From Cudoniella acicularis (Eukaryota > Ascomycota > Leotiomycetes > Helotiales > Helotiaceae), in assembly GCA_013054445.1 (NCBI GenBank), contig JAAMPI010001448.1:1-14367 (forward strand): a stretch of DNA of 14,367 nucleotides. The letters run 5' to 3'. The translations under genes and the position numbers were made by a program. How positions within the stretch are numbered: the stretch's first letter is position 1; each line of letters opens with the position of its first letter. This document shows, piece after piece, positions 1 to 8,361 of this stretch. The notes under the pieces are model-generated. The model made no database searches. It saw only the letters and a list, made by a program, of their open reading frames with translations, and was not told the origin of the DNA.

Positions 1-1
1 G

Positions 2-400
2 CCTGTTCAAGAGGTTGAAAAGCCACTCAAAACAGGCCCATACATTTACCGAGCTCTAGACGTCTCCAAAAATGAAATCCGGGTCATCTCTCTACAAAGC
101 AGCAAGAGTGATGATGATCCCATCAAATGCGAACTCGTCCATTTTGCCCTCGATGAGGATACTGTCAAGTCTATGCAGAATATAACAGCATTATCTGCGG
201 CCCTTAGGACGTTCAAAACACTGTCGTATACCTGGGGCGATATCAAAAACAAGAAAGATTTGATCTTGGAAGGTCATCATTTCCCAGTCACAGCACACTT
301 GCACGCCGCATTGTCGCATTTGCGTAACCTCAACGTCGCAGCGAATTCGACTGGCAAAATCACTACATCTTATTGGTGGGTTGATGCTATGTGCTCATAA
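2..400 (+). pseudogene. HET-domain gene, N-terminal half only (truncated)
   Basis: The frame is open from the left edge of the window to a TAA at 398-400, so the true start is outside. It shows the usual opening of a HET (heterokaryon incompatibility, Pfam PF06985) protein. There is a PYIYRALD lead-in, an EIRVISLQ strand, then LSYTWGD (about 222-242), a VTAHLHAAL helix and finally WWVDAMC (about 377-394). In intact HET proteins the last motif continues as CINQ, followed by the rest of the domain. Here it is followed at once by Ser and a stop, and no continuation is found in any frame in the next kilobase. HET proteins trigger cell death on contact between genetically different hyphae. This copy keeps only about the first third of the domain and is probably inactive. 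An unusual intron cannot be fully excluded, but no good donor with a matching downstream exon is visible. Confidence 0.8.
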
Positions 401-1103
401 GTCGATTGATACCGATCAAAAGACCTCGGAAACTTGAGGTTTTGACCTCTGTTGTATCTTGATCGATGGCGAACGAAATACTGCTGAAAGTTGAGGCTTA
501 GACCTGGGTTTTCTGAGGTGTTTCGTTTTGCGCTATAATGTGATGCTTGGTCGCGAACCATCCTAGTAGATACGATTCTTATAGAATAAATAACATTTGA
601 TAAGAGTGATCTGGAGGCGGAGGACCGGTTTTGAAACCAGCGAAGTATTGTTGCGCTTCCTGCCTTATAGCCGCGAGCGCTTTGTTTTGTAGGACTGCAC
701 CTTAGTGTAATCGCGTATGAAATATCATACGTTGGCGTATTGTAGAGCGGAGTAGTCCCAATTGTAGTAACGCAATTTGGCCCAGTCCGATATGTCGTAC
801 GGTGACAAGAATAAGTGATTAAGATAATGGTGCCCAACACACCAGCCCCAGAAGTGCAAAGGGATTACTGAGCAAATTTGACATGCTTACCCACCAGACC
901 TGCTGTACTGCCAGGTACCCTTTACAGTATCTATTGTGGTAAAATGGAGGGGCCACGCGTGCACTAGCTTGCACTAGACGCCATATTGATATCTAGAACT
1001 CCTTCCAGGATCGAATGTTTTGGATATTGCCTCTTACTAGAATTCCGGGAGTATCCAAGAGAGCGGCAATGGTGGTTGTATCATTTTTGATTCGGTCGCA
1101 ACT
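401..1103. other. Degenerate intergenic stretch with minus-strand coding-like fragments
   Basis: I see no intact gene here. Two minus-strand patches look protein-like but are broken. One is around 405-700: a frame with a KALAAIRQEAQQYFAGF-type helix and PPPPDHSYQM, interrupted by several stops. The other is around 993-1085: a frame containing TTTIAALLDTPGILVRGN and ending at a stop near 993. They may be relics of one or two minus-strand genes. I do not recognise a family. The 156-residue open frame in another minus-strand frame (370-840) has no recognisable motif and is probably chance. Confidence 0.35.
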
Positions 1104-1325
1104 ACTATCCGCCCCCCCGGAACACTTATTGTGGGCCCCAGGATAACACCACTCAGGCACTGGCCAACTCAACGGTTTATAACCAATAGAGAGTCTTGAA
1201 GGCACCTGATGTGGCTGTGAAAACTCTCGAAGGCACCTGATATTTCCTAGTTTAGGGGTGTGAACGAGGTTTCAGGGTGGCGTTACCAAAGGGCCCACAA
1301 TAAGTGTTCCGGGGGGGGGGATAGT
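1104..1325. mobile_element. MITE-like element with 35-bp terminal inverted repeats
   Basis: The left arm (1104-1138) and right arm (1291-1325) are reverse complements at 34 of 35 positions. Both contain the core GGGCCCACAATAAGTGTTCC next to a C/G homopolymer (seven C on the left, a ten-G run on the right). Going inwards, the arms stay similar but with C/T differences (TGGTGTTATC against TGGCGTTACC). The element is 222 bp with no open frame, so it would be non-autonomous. No clear target-site duplication is present: the left flank reads ..CAACT and the right flank TGTGC.., and a TA duplication would need one changed base. It lies upstream of the intact HET gene. It could also be a simple palindromic remnant of a larger element. 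Confidence 0.65.
1194..1241 (+). repeat. Pair of 17-bp direct repeats inside the inverted-repeat element
   Basis: TCTTGAAGGCACCTGAT (1194-1210) and TCTCGAAGGCACCTGAT (1225-1241) differ only at one C/T position. They sit in the centre of the 222-bp element, 31 bp start to start. They suggest a small internal duplication. Confidence 0.7.
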
Positions 1326-1869
1326 TGTGCTTTAGTAGCTGTAACGTGTTGGAATATACTGCCTAAGGCTGCAGTGGCAATTCAGCTGTGCAGGCATAGC
1401 TGAGACGTTCAGCTACTTAGGGGGCTTTTAGGGGCTTCAGGGGCAAATTGAAGCCCTATAAGTATAGGCTTTAGATCACTGTAGAATGGACAGTCGTCTT
1501 GGAACCATTGCACGTGACTTTCCCCAACATAACGGTAGCATTTATCAAATCACATGACACTGCAGTTGCACTGCCTCCACACAGAATCAAAATCTAGCAC
1601 TGCCTGCACACAGCCCGAAGAAAGGGGAACACAAAAGCACGGTCATACTTCCTAAATACAGAACTCCTGGCTTCCTTTTCATGTAAACATTTCCTATACT
1701 ATTCAATGGCACTACAATTCTTAGTGTCAAGGTTGCCTTTCCGAAACTGCTAATAAACCCAACCCACCTTACTTCTGCCTTTCGCGGCCGATATTTGATA
1801 TACCGTATGTTTCCTTTCCATTCTCTCTTGATGTATTTACTCATCTTATAAGGACAACCGAGGTTTAAA
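1326..1869 (+). promoter_or_regulatory. Upstream region of the intact HET gene, with E-box sites and a hairpin
   Basis: These 544 bp hold no convincing gene. A hairpin with an 8-bp perfect stem (GGGCTTCA at 1432-1439, TGAAGCCC at 1449-1456) lies in a patch where AGGGGCTT-like units recur three times (about 1418-1445). Two sites fit the bHLH/Cbf1-type consensus RTCACRTG: CACGTGAC (1510-1517, reverse strand) and ATCACATG (1549-1556). They are 353 and 314 bp before the ATG. No clear TATA box is visible near the start codon. A minus-strand open frame across 1587-1901 has no recognisable motif. Confidence 0.35.
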
Positions 1870-3792
1870 ATGCAGAGCGGCGACACAGTCGAGAACGGCA
1901 AAGCTACATTAGCGCCGTATGAATACGTATCATCATTGTCTAGTTCATATTTCAGACTCCTGATCGTGGAGGGAGGGGGAAAAGATGCTCCAATTATAGC
2001 AAGCCTTCGTACAACGAGTCATTTGCCAGGTCAGACAGCTGGCATCCTCCAAACCCTATCTTCGGTCGTCCTAGGTAAAGAGGCCACAACGATTTTCGAA
2101 TGGGATGCTATTTCCTATGCATGGGAAGGCCAAAAACCATCAGAGACTATACTCGTTGGCGGTCAAGAGCTTAAAGTTACGCTAAATGTTATGAGAATTA
2201 TCAAGGATCTCCGGAGGCCAGACCAAAGGACCGTGCTCTGGATTGACGCTATATGCATTAATCAGGCCAATCCAGAAGAAAAATCCTTTCAAGTTTCAAT
2301 AATGAGTAGCATTTATCAAAATGCAAAGCGTGTCGTTATTTGGCTGGGGCCAGAGACGTTCTTTGACAAGGATCGGACCGGTGCTGCATTAGATGCAGTT
2401 TCATGGCTGAACTCTAAGCGTGGAATGGGATCGAGGGAATCGTTATCACTAGGAGAGAGGCCTCAATTTGAAAATCTGTTTGATTGCTATAAGAGAGAAA
2501 TGAACTCAAACAGCGAAGAGGTCCTTTCATCACTTTCTGGAAACATCTCCCAAAGCCGAGCCACACCTGTTGATTCACCTGTTGATTCACCTTTTGAAAC
2601 CGCCGTACAATGCTCTTGGTTCAGACGGATCTGGGTTGTTCAGGAAGCAGTACTGGCAAAATTCCTCGTCGTTCAAGTTGGCTCTCGATGGGTCCACTGG
2701 GGGGAGTTCGCAATAGCTGCATTGAGATTCCTTACAAATGCTGAAGCGGACATTGCACTGAAACTTGATTCAGATGAGTGTTATACTCAATGCTTCCAAC
2801 AGCAGCATAGCCTGAGTACAAAGTCAGGGATTTCTATGATTTATCTCATAGAAACTTTGAGAAAATGGGTTCGGTCTTCGGCGTATCCAATTGCTCCTTC
2901 AGAGTTGGCTCTCATGTGCAAAAACTGCGAAGCAACAATTCCGAATGATATGATCTACGCAATCATTGGGCTTTTTGGACTCAAAGACACTTTGTCGATG
3001 ACTAGACTGAAAGTCAATTACGAGCTATCCGCGCCAGAGGTTTACAAAGACTTTGTCACTTGGTGCATCCGAGAAGAGCGAAGCTTAGACATTTTAGCCC
3101 AACAGCGGTACGATTACCGTAGAGTCAAACCATCGCCTACCCATCGAAACTTTCCTTCCTGGGCTACAAATTGGAGCCGAGGTAGAGCCTTGAATTTCAA
3201 CACCACGGAGACTAATCCTCTTGGTGGGAGGCTGAAGCACGGAAAAAGGGAACTGGCCAGGCATATTCCCATAGACACACGAAAGGGAGACACATTAATT
3301 GTTAAAGGTTTCATGATTGATACCATCAAGAAACCAGCTCCTCTAAAACTCTACTATGACCACGACTCACAACAGGAGTGGATGGATGCCATATCTGAGA
3401 ACCAGGAACAAAATCTTATTTTATTTCCCTCTGGGCCGCAAAGCACCCTTAAAAGGACTATTGCGAAATTTCCAGATATGCCATATTTGTGGCGAGATGG
3501 GGCAACCTTATCCATTCCGAGATCAACGAAGTTTACTCGTACGCACTTCACTGAAAAAGGCTGCCTTGCTGTTGCCTTTGCACATATGAGTTACGGGAAC
3601 AAACCTAAAGTGTGTGCTTTGTATGGGGGTCGAGCTTTGTTTATACTACAACCCATCCTCGACGATGCTTCTGATACGCCGCTTTACAATCTGGTCTGCG
3701 GTGACTGTTTCATTGAGGGATTTGAGGATGGTAAAGGGATTCAAAAAGCGAAAGAGCTTGGTTTGCAAGAAATGGACTTTCACATAGTATAA
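1870..3792 (+). CDS. HET-domain (heterokaryon incompatibility) protein, complete
   Basis: This single-exon gene encodes 640 residues. The HET domain (PF06985) spans about residues 79-262. It contains WDAISYAWEG (78-87), VTLNVMRIIKDL, LWIDAICINQ (123-132), the VSIMSSIYQNAKRVVIWLG block (142-160) and WFRRIWVVQEAVL (250-262). About 90 residues separate VIWLG from WFRRIW, longer than usual, and hold a Ser-rich segment with a PVDSPVDS tandem. The C-terminal part has the family's common later elements: NDMIYAIIGLFGL near 358-371, the SLDILA and FPSWATNW blocks, and a final YNLVCGDCFIEGFEDGKGI. HET proteins act in the cytoplasm as triggers of cell death in vegetative incompatibility. The partner of this one is unknown. 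The glycine of the usual SYxWG motif is displaced by Glu (SYAWEG). The first ATG at 1870 is used because no other ATG precedes the domain in frame. It lies between two damaged HET genes and is the only HET copy here that looks intact. Confidence 0.9.
   Translation: MQSGDTVENGKATLAPYEYVSSLSSSYFRLLIVEGGGKDAPIIASLRTTSHLPGQTAGILQTLSSVVLGKEATTIFEWDAISYAWEGQKPSETILVGGQELKVTLNVMRIIKDLRRPDQRTVLWIDAICINQANPEEKSFQVSIMSSIYQNAKRVVIWLGPETFFDKDRTGAALDAVSWLNSKRGMGSRESLSLGERPQFENLFDCYKREMNSNSEEVLSSLSGNISQSRATPVDSPVDSPFETAVQCSWFRRIWVVQEAVLAKFLVVQVGSRWVHWGEFAIAALRFLTNAEADIALKLDSDECYTQCFQQQHSLSTKSGISMIYLIETLRKWVRSSAYPIAPSELALMCKNCEATIPNDMIYAIIGLFGLKDTLSMTRLKVNYELSAPEVYKDFVTWCIREERSLDILAQQRYDYRRVKPSPTHRNFPSWATNWSRGRALNFNTTETNPLGGRLKHGKRELARHIPIDTRKGDTLIVKGFMIDTIKKPAPLKLYYDHDSQQEWMDAISENQEQNLILFPSGPQSTLKRTIAKFPDMPYLWRDGATLSIPRSTKFTRTHFTEKGCLAVAFAHMSYGNKPKVCALYGGRALFILQPILDDASDTPLYNLVCGDCFIEGFEDGKGIQKAKELGLQEMDFHIV
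2566..2589 (+). repeat. 12-bp tandem duplication inside the HET gene
   Basis: CCTGTTGATTCA occurs twice in a row (2566-2577, 2578-2589) and is followed by another CCT. It encodes PVDSPVDSP in the long loop between two HET motifs. Being a multiple of three, it keeps the frame. Confidence 0.9.
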
Positions 3793-4489
3793 GCAGTTTT
3801 TCAAAAGTCTGTCTACCCCGTCGCGTTCAAGTAATACACAAATCACTGGAGCAATAGTCTATTCATTTGGTGTCATTGTCGTATGGAATGTTGGGAGCAT
3901 ACCTAGAAGTGGGTCACTTGTTAGTTTGGTGTTGCATATTGTCAGTTGGCAAATCACATGACTTTTCCTTAGTCTGGCCAGGAGGGGTACCCCTAGGACC
4001 TATATAAACCACTTCTATAGCTACTTAGATCTGCAATCGAGTCCTTCTTTCTCAACTGACACACACACCCACTGAAAATTTAGGTTCCTGAGTGAGAGAC
4101 CCTGAAAGCAATGATTGAGATTGATATGATTGATATTCATGCTTTGACTAGCTAGCTACCTAGGTAATACCCTAATAAATACAGACCCTAGGAATCCTTC
4201 TATATAAATAATAAAAATGACCTAACAGTGCAGCAAGGGCTAGCAGTTCTTAAGCCATAGGATAGTGAATTTCTCTATATCGCTTAAATTAAAATTGGCA
4301 AGGGAGCCAAATCTGGACCCTGTAAACATCCTGAAATCGGTGACTTTGTGGCTGGGTAGACGCAATCTTCCTACGATGTGTAATAACAAAATAAAAAATA
4401 AATAAAACCTTTGTTCACCTTATAAGTATGTTTTGGCTGTCGGGAAAGATGGTGCTTGGCAGGCCTGAGGATGTACCCAGCGGTGTGAC
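3793..4489. other. Intergenic region with a promoter-like core, no gene
   Basis: There is no coding frame of note in these 697 bp. A promoter-like arrangement is present: ATCACATG (3953-3960, RTCACRTG type), a TATATAA box (4001-4007) and a pyrimidine-rich stretch followed by a CA-rich run (about 4043-4072). Further on is an AT-rich section with many CTAG/CCTAGG palindromes (about 4146-4195). It could be the old promoter of a HET gene or part of a decayed LTR. I found no matching second LTR. The N-terminal HET coding sequence expected before 4490 is not present in any frame. Confidence 0.35.
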
Positions 4490-6027
4490 TTGTTGGCTTC
4501 GCTCGTCGAAGTCGATACGGTTTGTATCAATCAGGAAGACGTTTTGGAGCGCAATCAGCAAGTTTCTTTGATGACTCGGATCTATAAGAAATGCTTTGGT
4601 GTGCATATTTGGCTTGGGGAGGAAGCGGACAACAGTGCATTGGCTATGGACTTGATCAATCAAGTAAGCAGCGGTCGAATGCGTGGTCCGGGGGAGCCTG
4701 AGATAGAGTATCCAGATCACACGATTGAGGAGAAAATCCTTCACTGGAAGGCTCTCACTGCTCTGTTTCAACGCCCATACTGGAGTCGGGTATGGGTGAG
4801 ACAGGAAATAGCCATCCCAAAATTCGCCACTGTCCATTGTGGGAATAGGACCTGCAGATTTGACCAGATTTCTCAGACAGCGGGATTATTGGACATCTTA
4901 AATGATGAGCTTGGTTATCATCCCGTTCAGCACGAAGCGCTCAAGATTGAAGACTCGGCTACAACGGATGACTTGAGAATGTCTTGCTATGTGCGGGTTC
5001 ACAAACTCTATGAAATCCGGAATAATGCTGGCCCTGCCGGTGCTAAGAAATACATCGATCTCAGAGAGCTGTTGTTTCACACGCGAGCTTGCAAAGCTAC
5101 CGACATGCGGGACAAAGTATTTTCCGTGTTGGGTCTCGCTGATCCAGAGCTCTATGAAATAAGACCAGACTATAGATTCTCTCTCAATGACACATTTAAA
5201 CTGGTGACCCGTTGTGTGGTCAACAAGAAACAGAGCTTAGATATTCTCAGCGGCTGCCAGAATCCGAACCGTCTCAATGGTCTCCCATCCTGGGTTCCGA
5301 ATCTCCTTGATGACTGGAAAGCGATGCCTTTCGAAATATCTATCCATACGAACAAAGGTGAAGACAGCAAGGACTCAACGGATTTCAAATTCGATCACAA
5401 AGACAGCTCTGTTTTAAGAGTTGTCGGGCGCCGAGTGGGATCCATATCTCTCCTCAGTGAAGATGCTCCTAGCCAACTTGATACTGTCGAGCAGCTCGAC
5501 ACGTTGTATTCCAAATGGAAAGCGCTTGCAGCCACCACGGCCTCGAACCCGAATAATGAATTATCCAGCAAAGCATCTCTTAAAAACCTTATCGAAAATC
5601 AAAATGACCGGCACTGGCTCGATTTCGTCTCCATCGGTGCTGAGAATGGATTTTTTCTGAAATACGCCGATGATGGGAAAACACTTCTTCCAGACGACCC
5701 ACCAAGATATACCCAGAATCCTCGGATGGTAGCAAGTCTACTTTTGCCTAAAGAGGATGATGAGTCTGCTGTGAAGATAAGTGCATATAAAAAGATTTAT
5801 TCTTACCTTCGAAAATTTGGGATTGGAAGGAAGATGTGCTTCCTAGAAGGTGGAAGTCTGGTCTAGTACCTGCGGATTCGAAGGTTGGTGATGAAATATG
5901 TTATTTTCGAAGGACTACATATCCGTATGTTCTGAGGAAGGAACTGACTTGTGAATCAGATGTCCCGAGATTTGTGTCTATTGGTGATAGGAGCCAGGCA
6001 AAACTCGAGTCGTTTTCTATTGTCTAG
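4490..6027 (+). pseudogene. HET-domain gene, C-terminal part with frameshift
   Basis: The frame opens after an in-frame TGA at 4466-4468 and has no ATG before its first HET motif. HET homology begins abruptly at VDTVCINQED. It runs through VSLMTRIYKKCFGVHIWLGE, YWSRVWVRQEIAIPK, then TDMRDKVFSVLGLADPE, SLDILSGC and LPSWVPNL. The frame ends with a TAG at 5864-5866. The expected continuation, SGLVPADSKVGDEICYF..PYVLRKE..FVSIGD, is found in another frame ending at 6025-6027. That is the normal HET C-terminus (xGLVPxxxxxGDxI), so one base has been lost or gained near 5850-5858. The N-terminal third of the domain (LSYTWGD region) is missing. A shortened protein from an internal ATG is possible but would lack half the HET domain. 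The frameshift could be a sequencing error; the N-terminal loss could not. Confidence 0.8.
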
Positions 6028-6075
6028 TGAGAGGTCTTGAAATTCTTAGAGCACTCTATAGGTATCATCCAGTAT

Positions 6076-6875
6076 CTATAACTTCCCTCGAACATCTGCG
6101 TAATTGACATCTCTGTCCGGATACGCACCAAGCTCCAAAGCGAACTCCACCAACGTATTTTCTCCACCCCAGTACTCTATAACAATGCACCCATGAGATC
6201 CAACCCATTCAACAAAGCACCACTCGTCCATAGTTTTCCATCCCTAGCCCAACGCCTTTCGACCCATTTCACTCCAGGAACAGCTTTGCGAAGGCTGTCC
6301 AACATGGGTCGTGGTCCTGTTGCAGTTTTCCCCTCAAGTAATCCTGATTCCAGGGCTGACTGGAATCCTCCGCAGATAGTGATGAAAGCTGCACAGTTTT
6401 CACAGCTTTTTCTGATAAATTCACGCTCCGCCTCATTGAGATTGTACCCGTTCTCATGTGCTCCCATGAGGACAATGTCCAGTGGTAGGCATGTCTTGAA
6501 GCTGTCCGGTTGTCATTTGATCAATATTGAATCTTATGATCCACAGAGAGTATCAGAACTCGTACCGTTGGGTTTATATGTGCACCCGCGGTCAAATGTG
6601 CTAGTTTCCCTATTTCATTGACCCAATGGAATTCGACGTCGAGGGCTTTTGCTCGTAGATGGTCAGGCAATACGCCTTCGGGGAAATTCTTCACGAATTT
6701 TACAGAGATGCCGCTGAACATATCAATTAGCGCCACATCTAGAATTTCAGTCTCTCTGTGCTTTGAATTAGTAGCTACTCTGTGGAAGCGATAGAGCTGA
6801 GACCGACGCATTGACCAAGATAACACCAGCCTGAATGGTGCAGTGAGGTTTCGAGAGGTTGATTGAATCAGACAT
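6076..6875 (-). pseudogene. DJ-1/PfpI-family (class I glutamine amidotransferase-like) gene, decayed
   Basis: Read on the minus strand from ATG at 6873-6875 to TAG at 6076-6078, the pieces match a fungal DJ-1/PfpI protein. They are MSDSINLSKP..IQAGVILVNA, then EILDVALIDMFSG, LDVEFHWVN, LDIVLMGAHENGY, the nucleophile-elbow block FITICGGFQSAL with the expected catalytic Cys, KLWTSGALLNGLDLM, and EYWGGENTLVEFALELGAYP. A 52-nt intron (6756-6807, donor GTCGGT, branch ACTAATT, acceptor CACAG) joins the first two pieces in phase. A second candidate intron (6502-6565) joins the next pieces one base out of phase. After DLMG the frame shifts again, so the last 35 or so residues are in another frame. 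Two breaks suggest a pseudogene. Intact relatives are small cytosolic proteins linked to stress response or glyoxalase-like chemistry. It lies tail to tail with the HET relic, about 50 bp away. Confidence 0.75.
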
Positions 6876-7140
6876 GTTGATTTGAGAGAAATATCAGGTT
6901 TCCTGTGAATAGTGCTGGAGTTGATGAACTTTGTAGCATTTCCAGCGAGGAAACATCCCGCACTTTATACCTTTACCTTTGACGGCATATTATTTCCAAC
7001 GAATCCTGGGCATTAAAAACTTGCTCAATCGTTTGTTTGTATGGAGCATCGGAATTCGTACATGCAAAATAGCTAATGAACTGGGGGAGGGATAGTACAA
7101 GTAAGCAATTCGTATAACGGGGAAACGGTAGGTTGATAAC
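6876..7140. other. Intergenic, nothing recognised
   Basis: This lies between the start of the DJ-1-like relic and the Pro/Gln-rich gene. It is AT-rich with no coding-like frame. A short ATG frame at 7076 followed by a GTAAGC donor-like site (7101) might be a first exon of the next gene, but the reading phase does not fit with the nearest acceptor. Confidence 0.3.
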
Positions 7141-8019
7141 GTGAGGCAGCAATCCTCGACGGTCTCATGCAAGGTGACGTCCAGCTATCATTGGTCTTCC
7201 CCGCGGACCCCTCCCGCCACCTGCCGAGATATATACAATCCAAGTCCCGATAGATTCGTGAATCTTCAAGATCTAACTACAAACATAGCAGCACAAGAAT
7301 ACTACAACAGTTTCGCAAACCCGACAACGCCTAACGAGGCGCCGAACCACCCTCCTATTCCTCCTCCCCAGTACAAGCCCTTCCCACAGGCACCGAATCA
7401 GAACCCAAATCAAGTTGGACGCCCCAGTCCAGATCACAAGCCTCACCAGCCTGAATATCCTCCTCAAGGCTGCAATCAGCAGCGACCTGCACAACCTCAA
7501 CAGCCATTCTATCCATCTCGAGGGCAGCAGCAACAGCAGTACCTCCAACCACCTCAATCACAAGAGCCATATCAAGGACAATCTCCTTACCCACAGCAGC
7601 TCCCCGAGCAGTTCCGTCCTTCGCGTTGCCAATCCGAACCCCCACGACATCATCACCATCATCGACGTAGTCGATTCCGCGACCACCCTCACGACTCCTG
7701 CGAACAATCCCGCGATCGCTCACGATCACGTTCGAACTCGCGCCCTCGAGACATCTCGAACCCCCGGTCGGGAGATATGCGTCCGCAGGGTCGCAAGAGG
7801 CATAGCAGTAATACCGCGAATACTTTCCTAGGCACTTTCGGCGGAGGGGCGATTGGCGACTTGATATTCTCCGGCTTGGGAACACTCGATGGGGTGTAGC
7901 TTGGTACATTTGGTGCTCATGAGGTTACCAGCAGAAGCCAGAGTGGGAATCGGCATAGGAAATGGGATAGGTATGATGAGGAGTATGAGGAAGGGCGGAG
8001 GAGGAGGGAAGATATTTGA
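7141..8019 (+). pseudogene. Pro/Gln-rich, SR-containing, glycine-zipper protein gene with in-frame TAG
   Basis: The frame starts after a TAG at 7129-7131 and has no ATG near its beginning, so a 5' exon is missing or unrecognised. It encodes a long Pro/Gln/Asn-rich part (about residues 50-170), then RHHHHHRRSR, a DRSRSRSNSRPRD segment and NTFLGTFGGGAIGDLIFSGLGTL. The last is a glycine-zipper-like stretch often seen in low-complexity fungal proteins. A TAG at 7897-7899 stops the frame. Beyond it the same frame continues to a TGA at 8017-8019 with LGTFGAHE and a charged tail (KWDRYDEEYEEGRRRRE). In related fungal proteins, as I recall them, a Gly-rich repeat, GGHE and a similar Arg/Glu tail follow without a break. 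The TAG therefore looks like a recent nonsense mutation, possibly CAG to TAG. Function is unknown. If the stop is real the product loses its tail; a readthrough or sequencing error is also possible. Confidence 0.55.
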
Positions 8020-8361
8020 AATTTCAATTGATGATACCAAAAATGGGGCATGGAATTTCAATTCTAATAGCAAGATGGGTTATACGGCAGGCGGCATCCA
8101 TCTGGCATGAGAACTTGCTGGTGAACTGTTTCACCGCTGTTATTAATGACCTACCGCACAATCTTAGCAATTACCGTGCTGCGTTTCTCACTGTTGAACC
8201 TTTTTAACCATTTCACGGTCACTCGGCTCTAGGTCATGCCAGAAGAACTTATGAGGAGCGCGTTCTATTATGGTTCACTTGACAGAGCTTTTGGGAACAG
8301 GTAATTGGCTATAGGCGGGGATAGGAAACACGATTATTACGATCTTTACCAAAGTCCCAAA
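8020..8361. other. Intergenic between Pro/Gln-rich gene and GTPase gene 1, nothing recognised
   Basis: This is the 3' side of both flanking genes. Only short chance frames are present, with no repeat longer than about 10 bp. Confidence 0.4.

Noticed and set aside
1587..1901. 104-residue minus-strand frame upstream of the HET gene
   Set aside because: No motif and it overlaps the HET start codon on the opposite strand; likely chance.
4001..4200. Decayed LTR around the TATATAA box and CTAG-rich stretch
   Set aside because: No paired repeat, primer-binding site or TG..CA ends could be found in the window.
4415..4837. 140-residue minus-strand frame over the start of the HET relic
   Set aside because: Most of it is the antisense of conserved HET codons; only the part below about 4500 is independent, and it has no recognisable motif.
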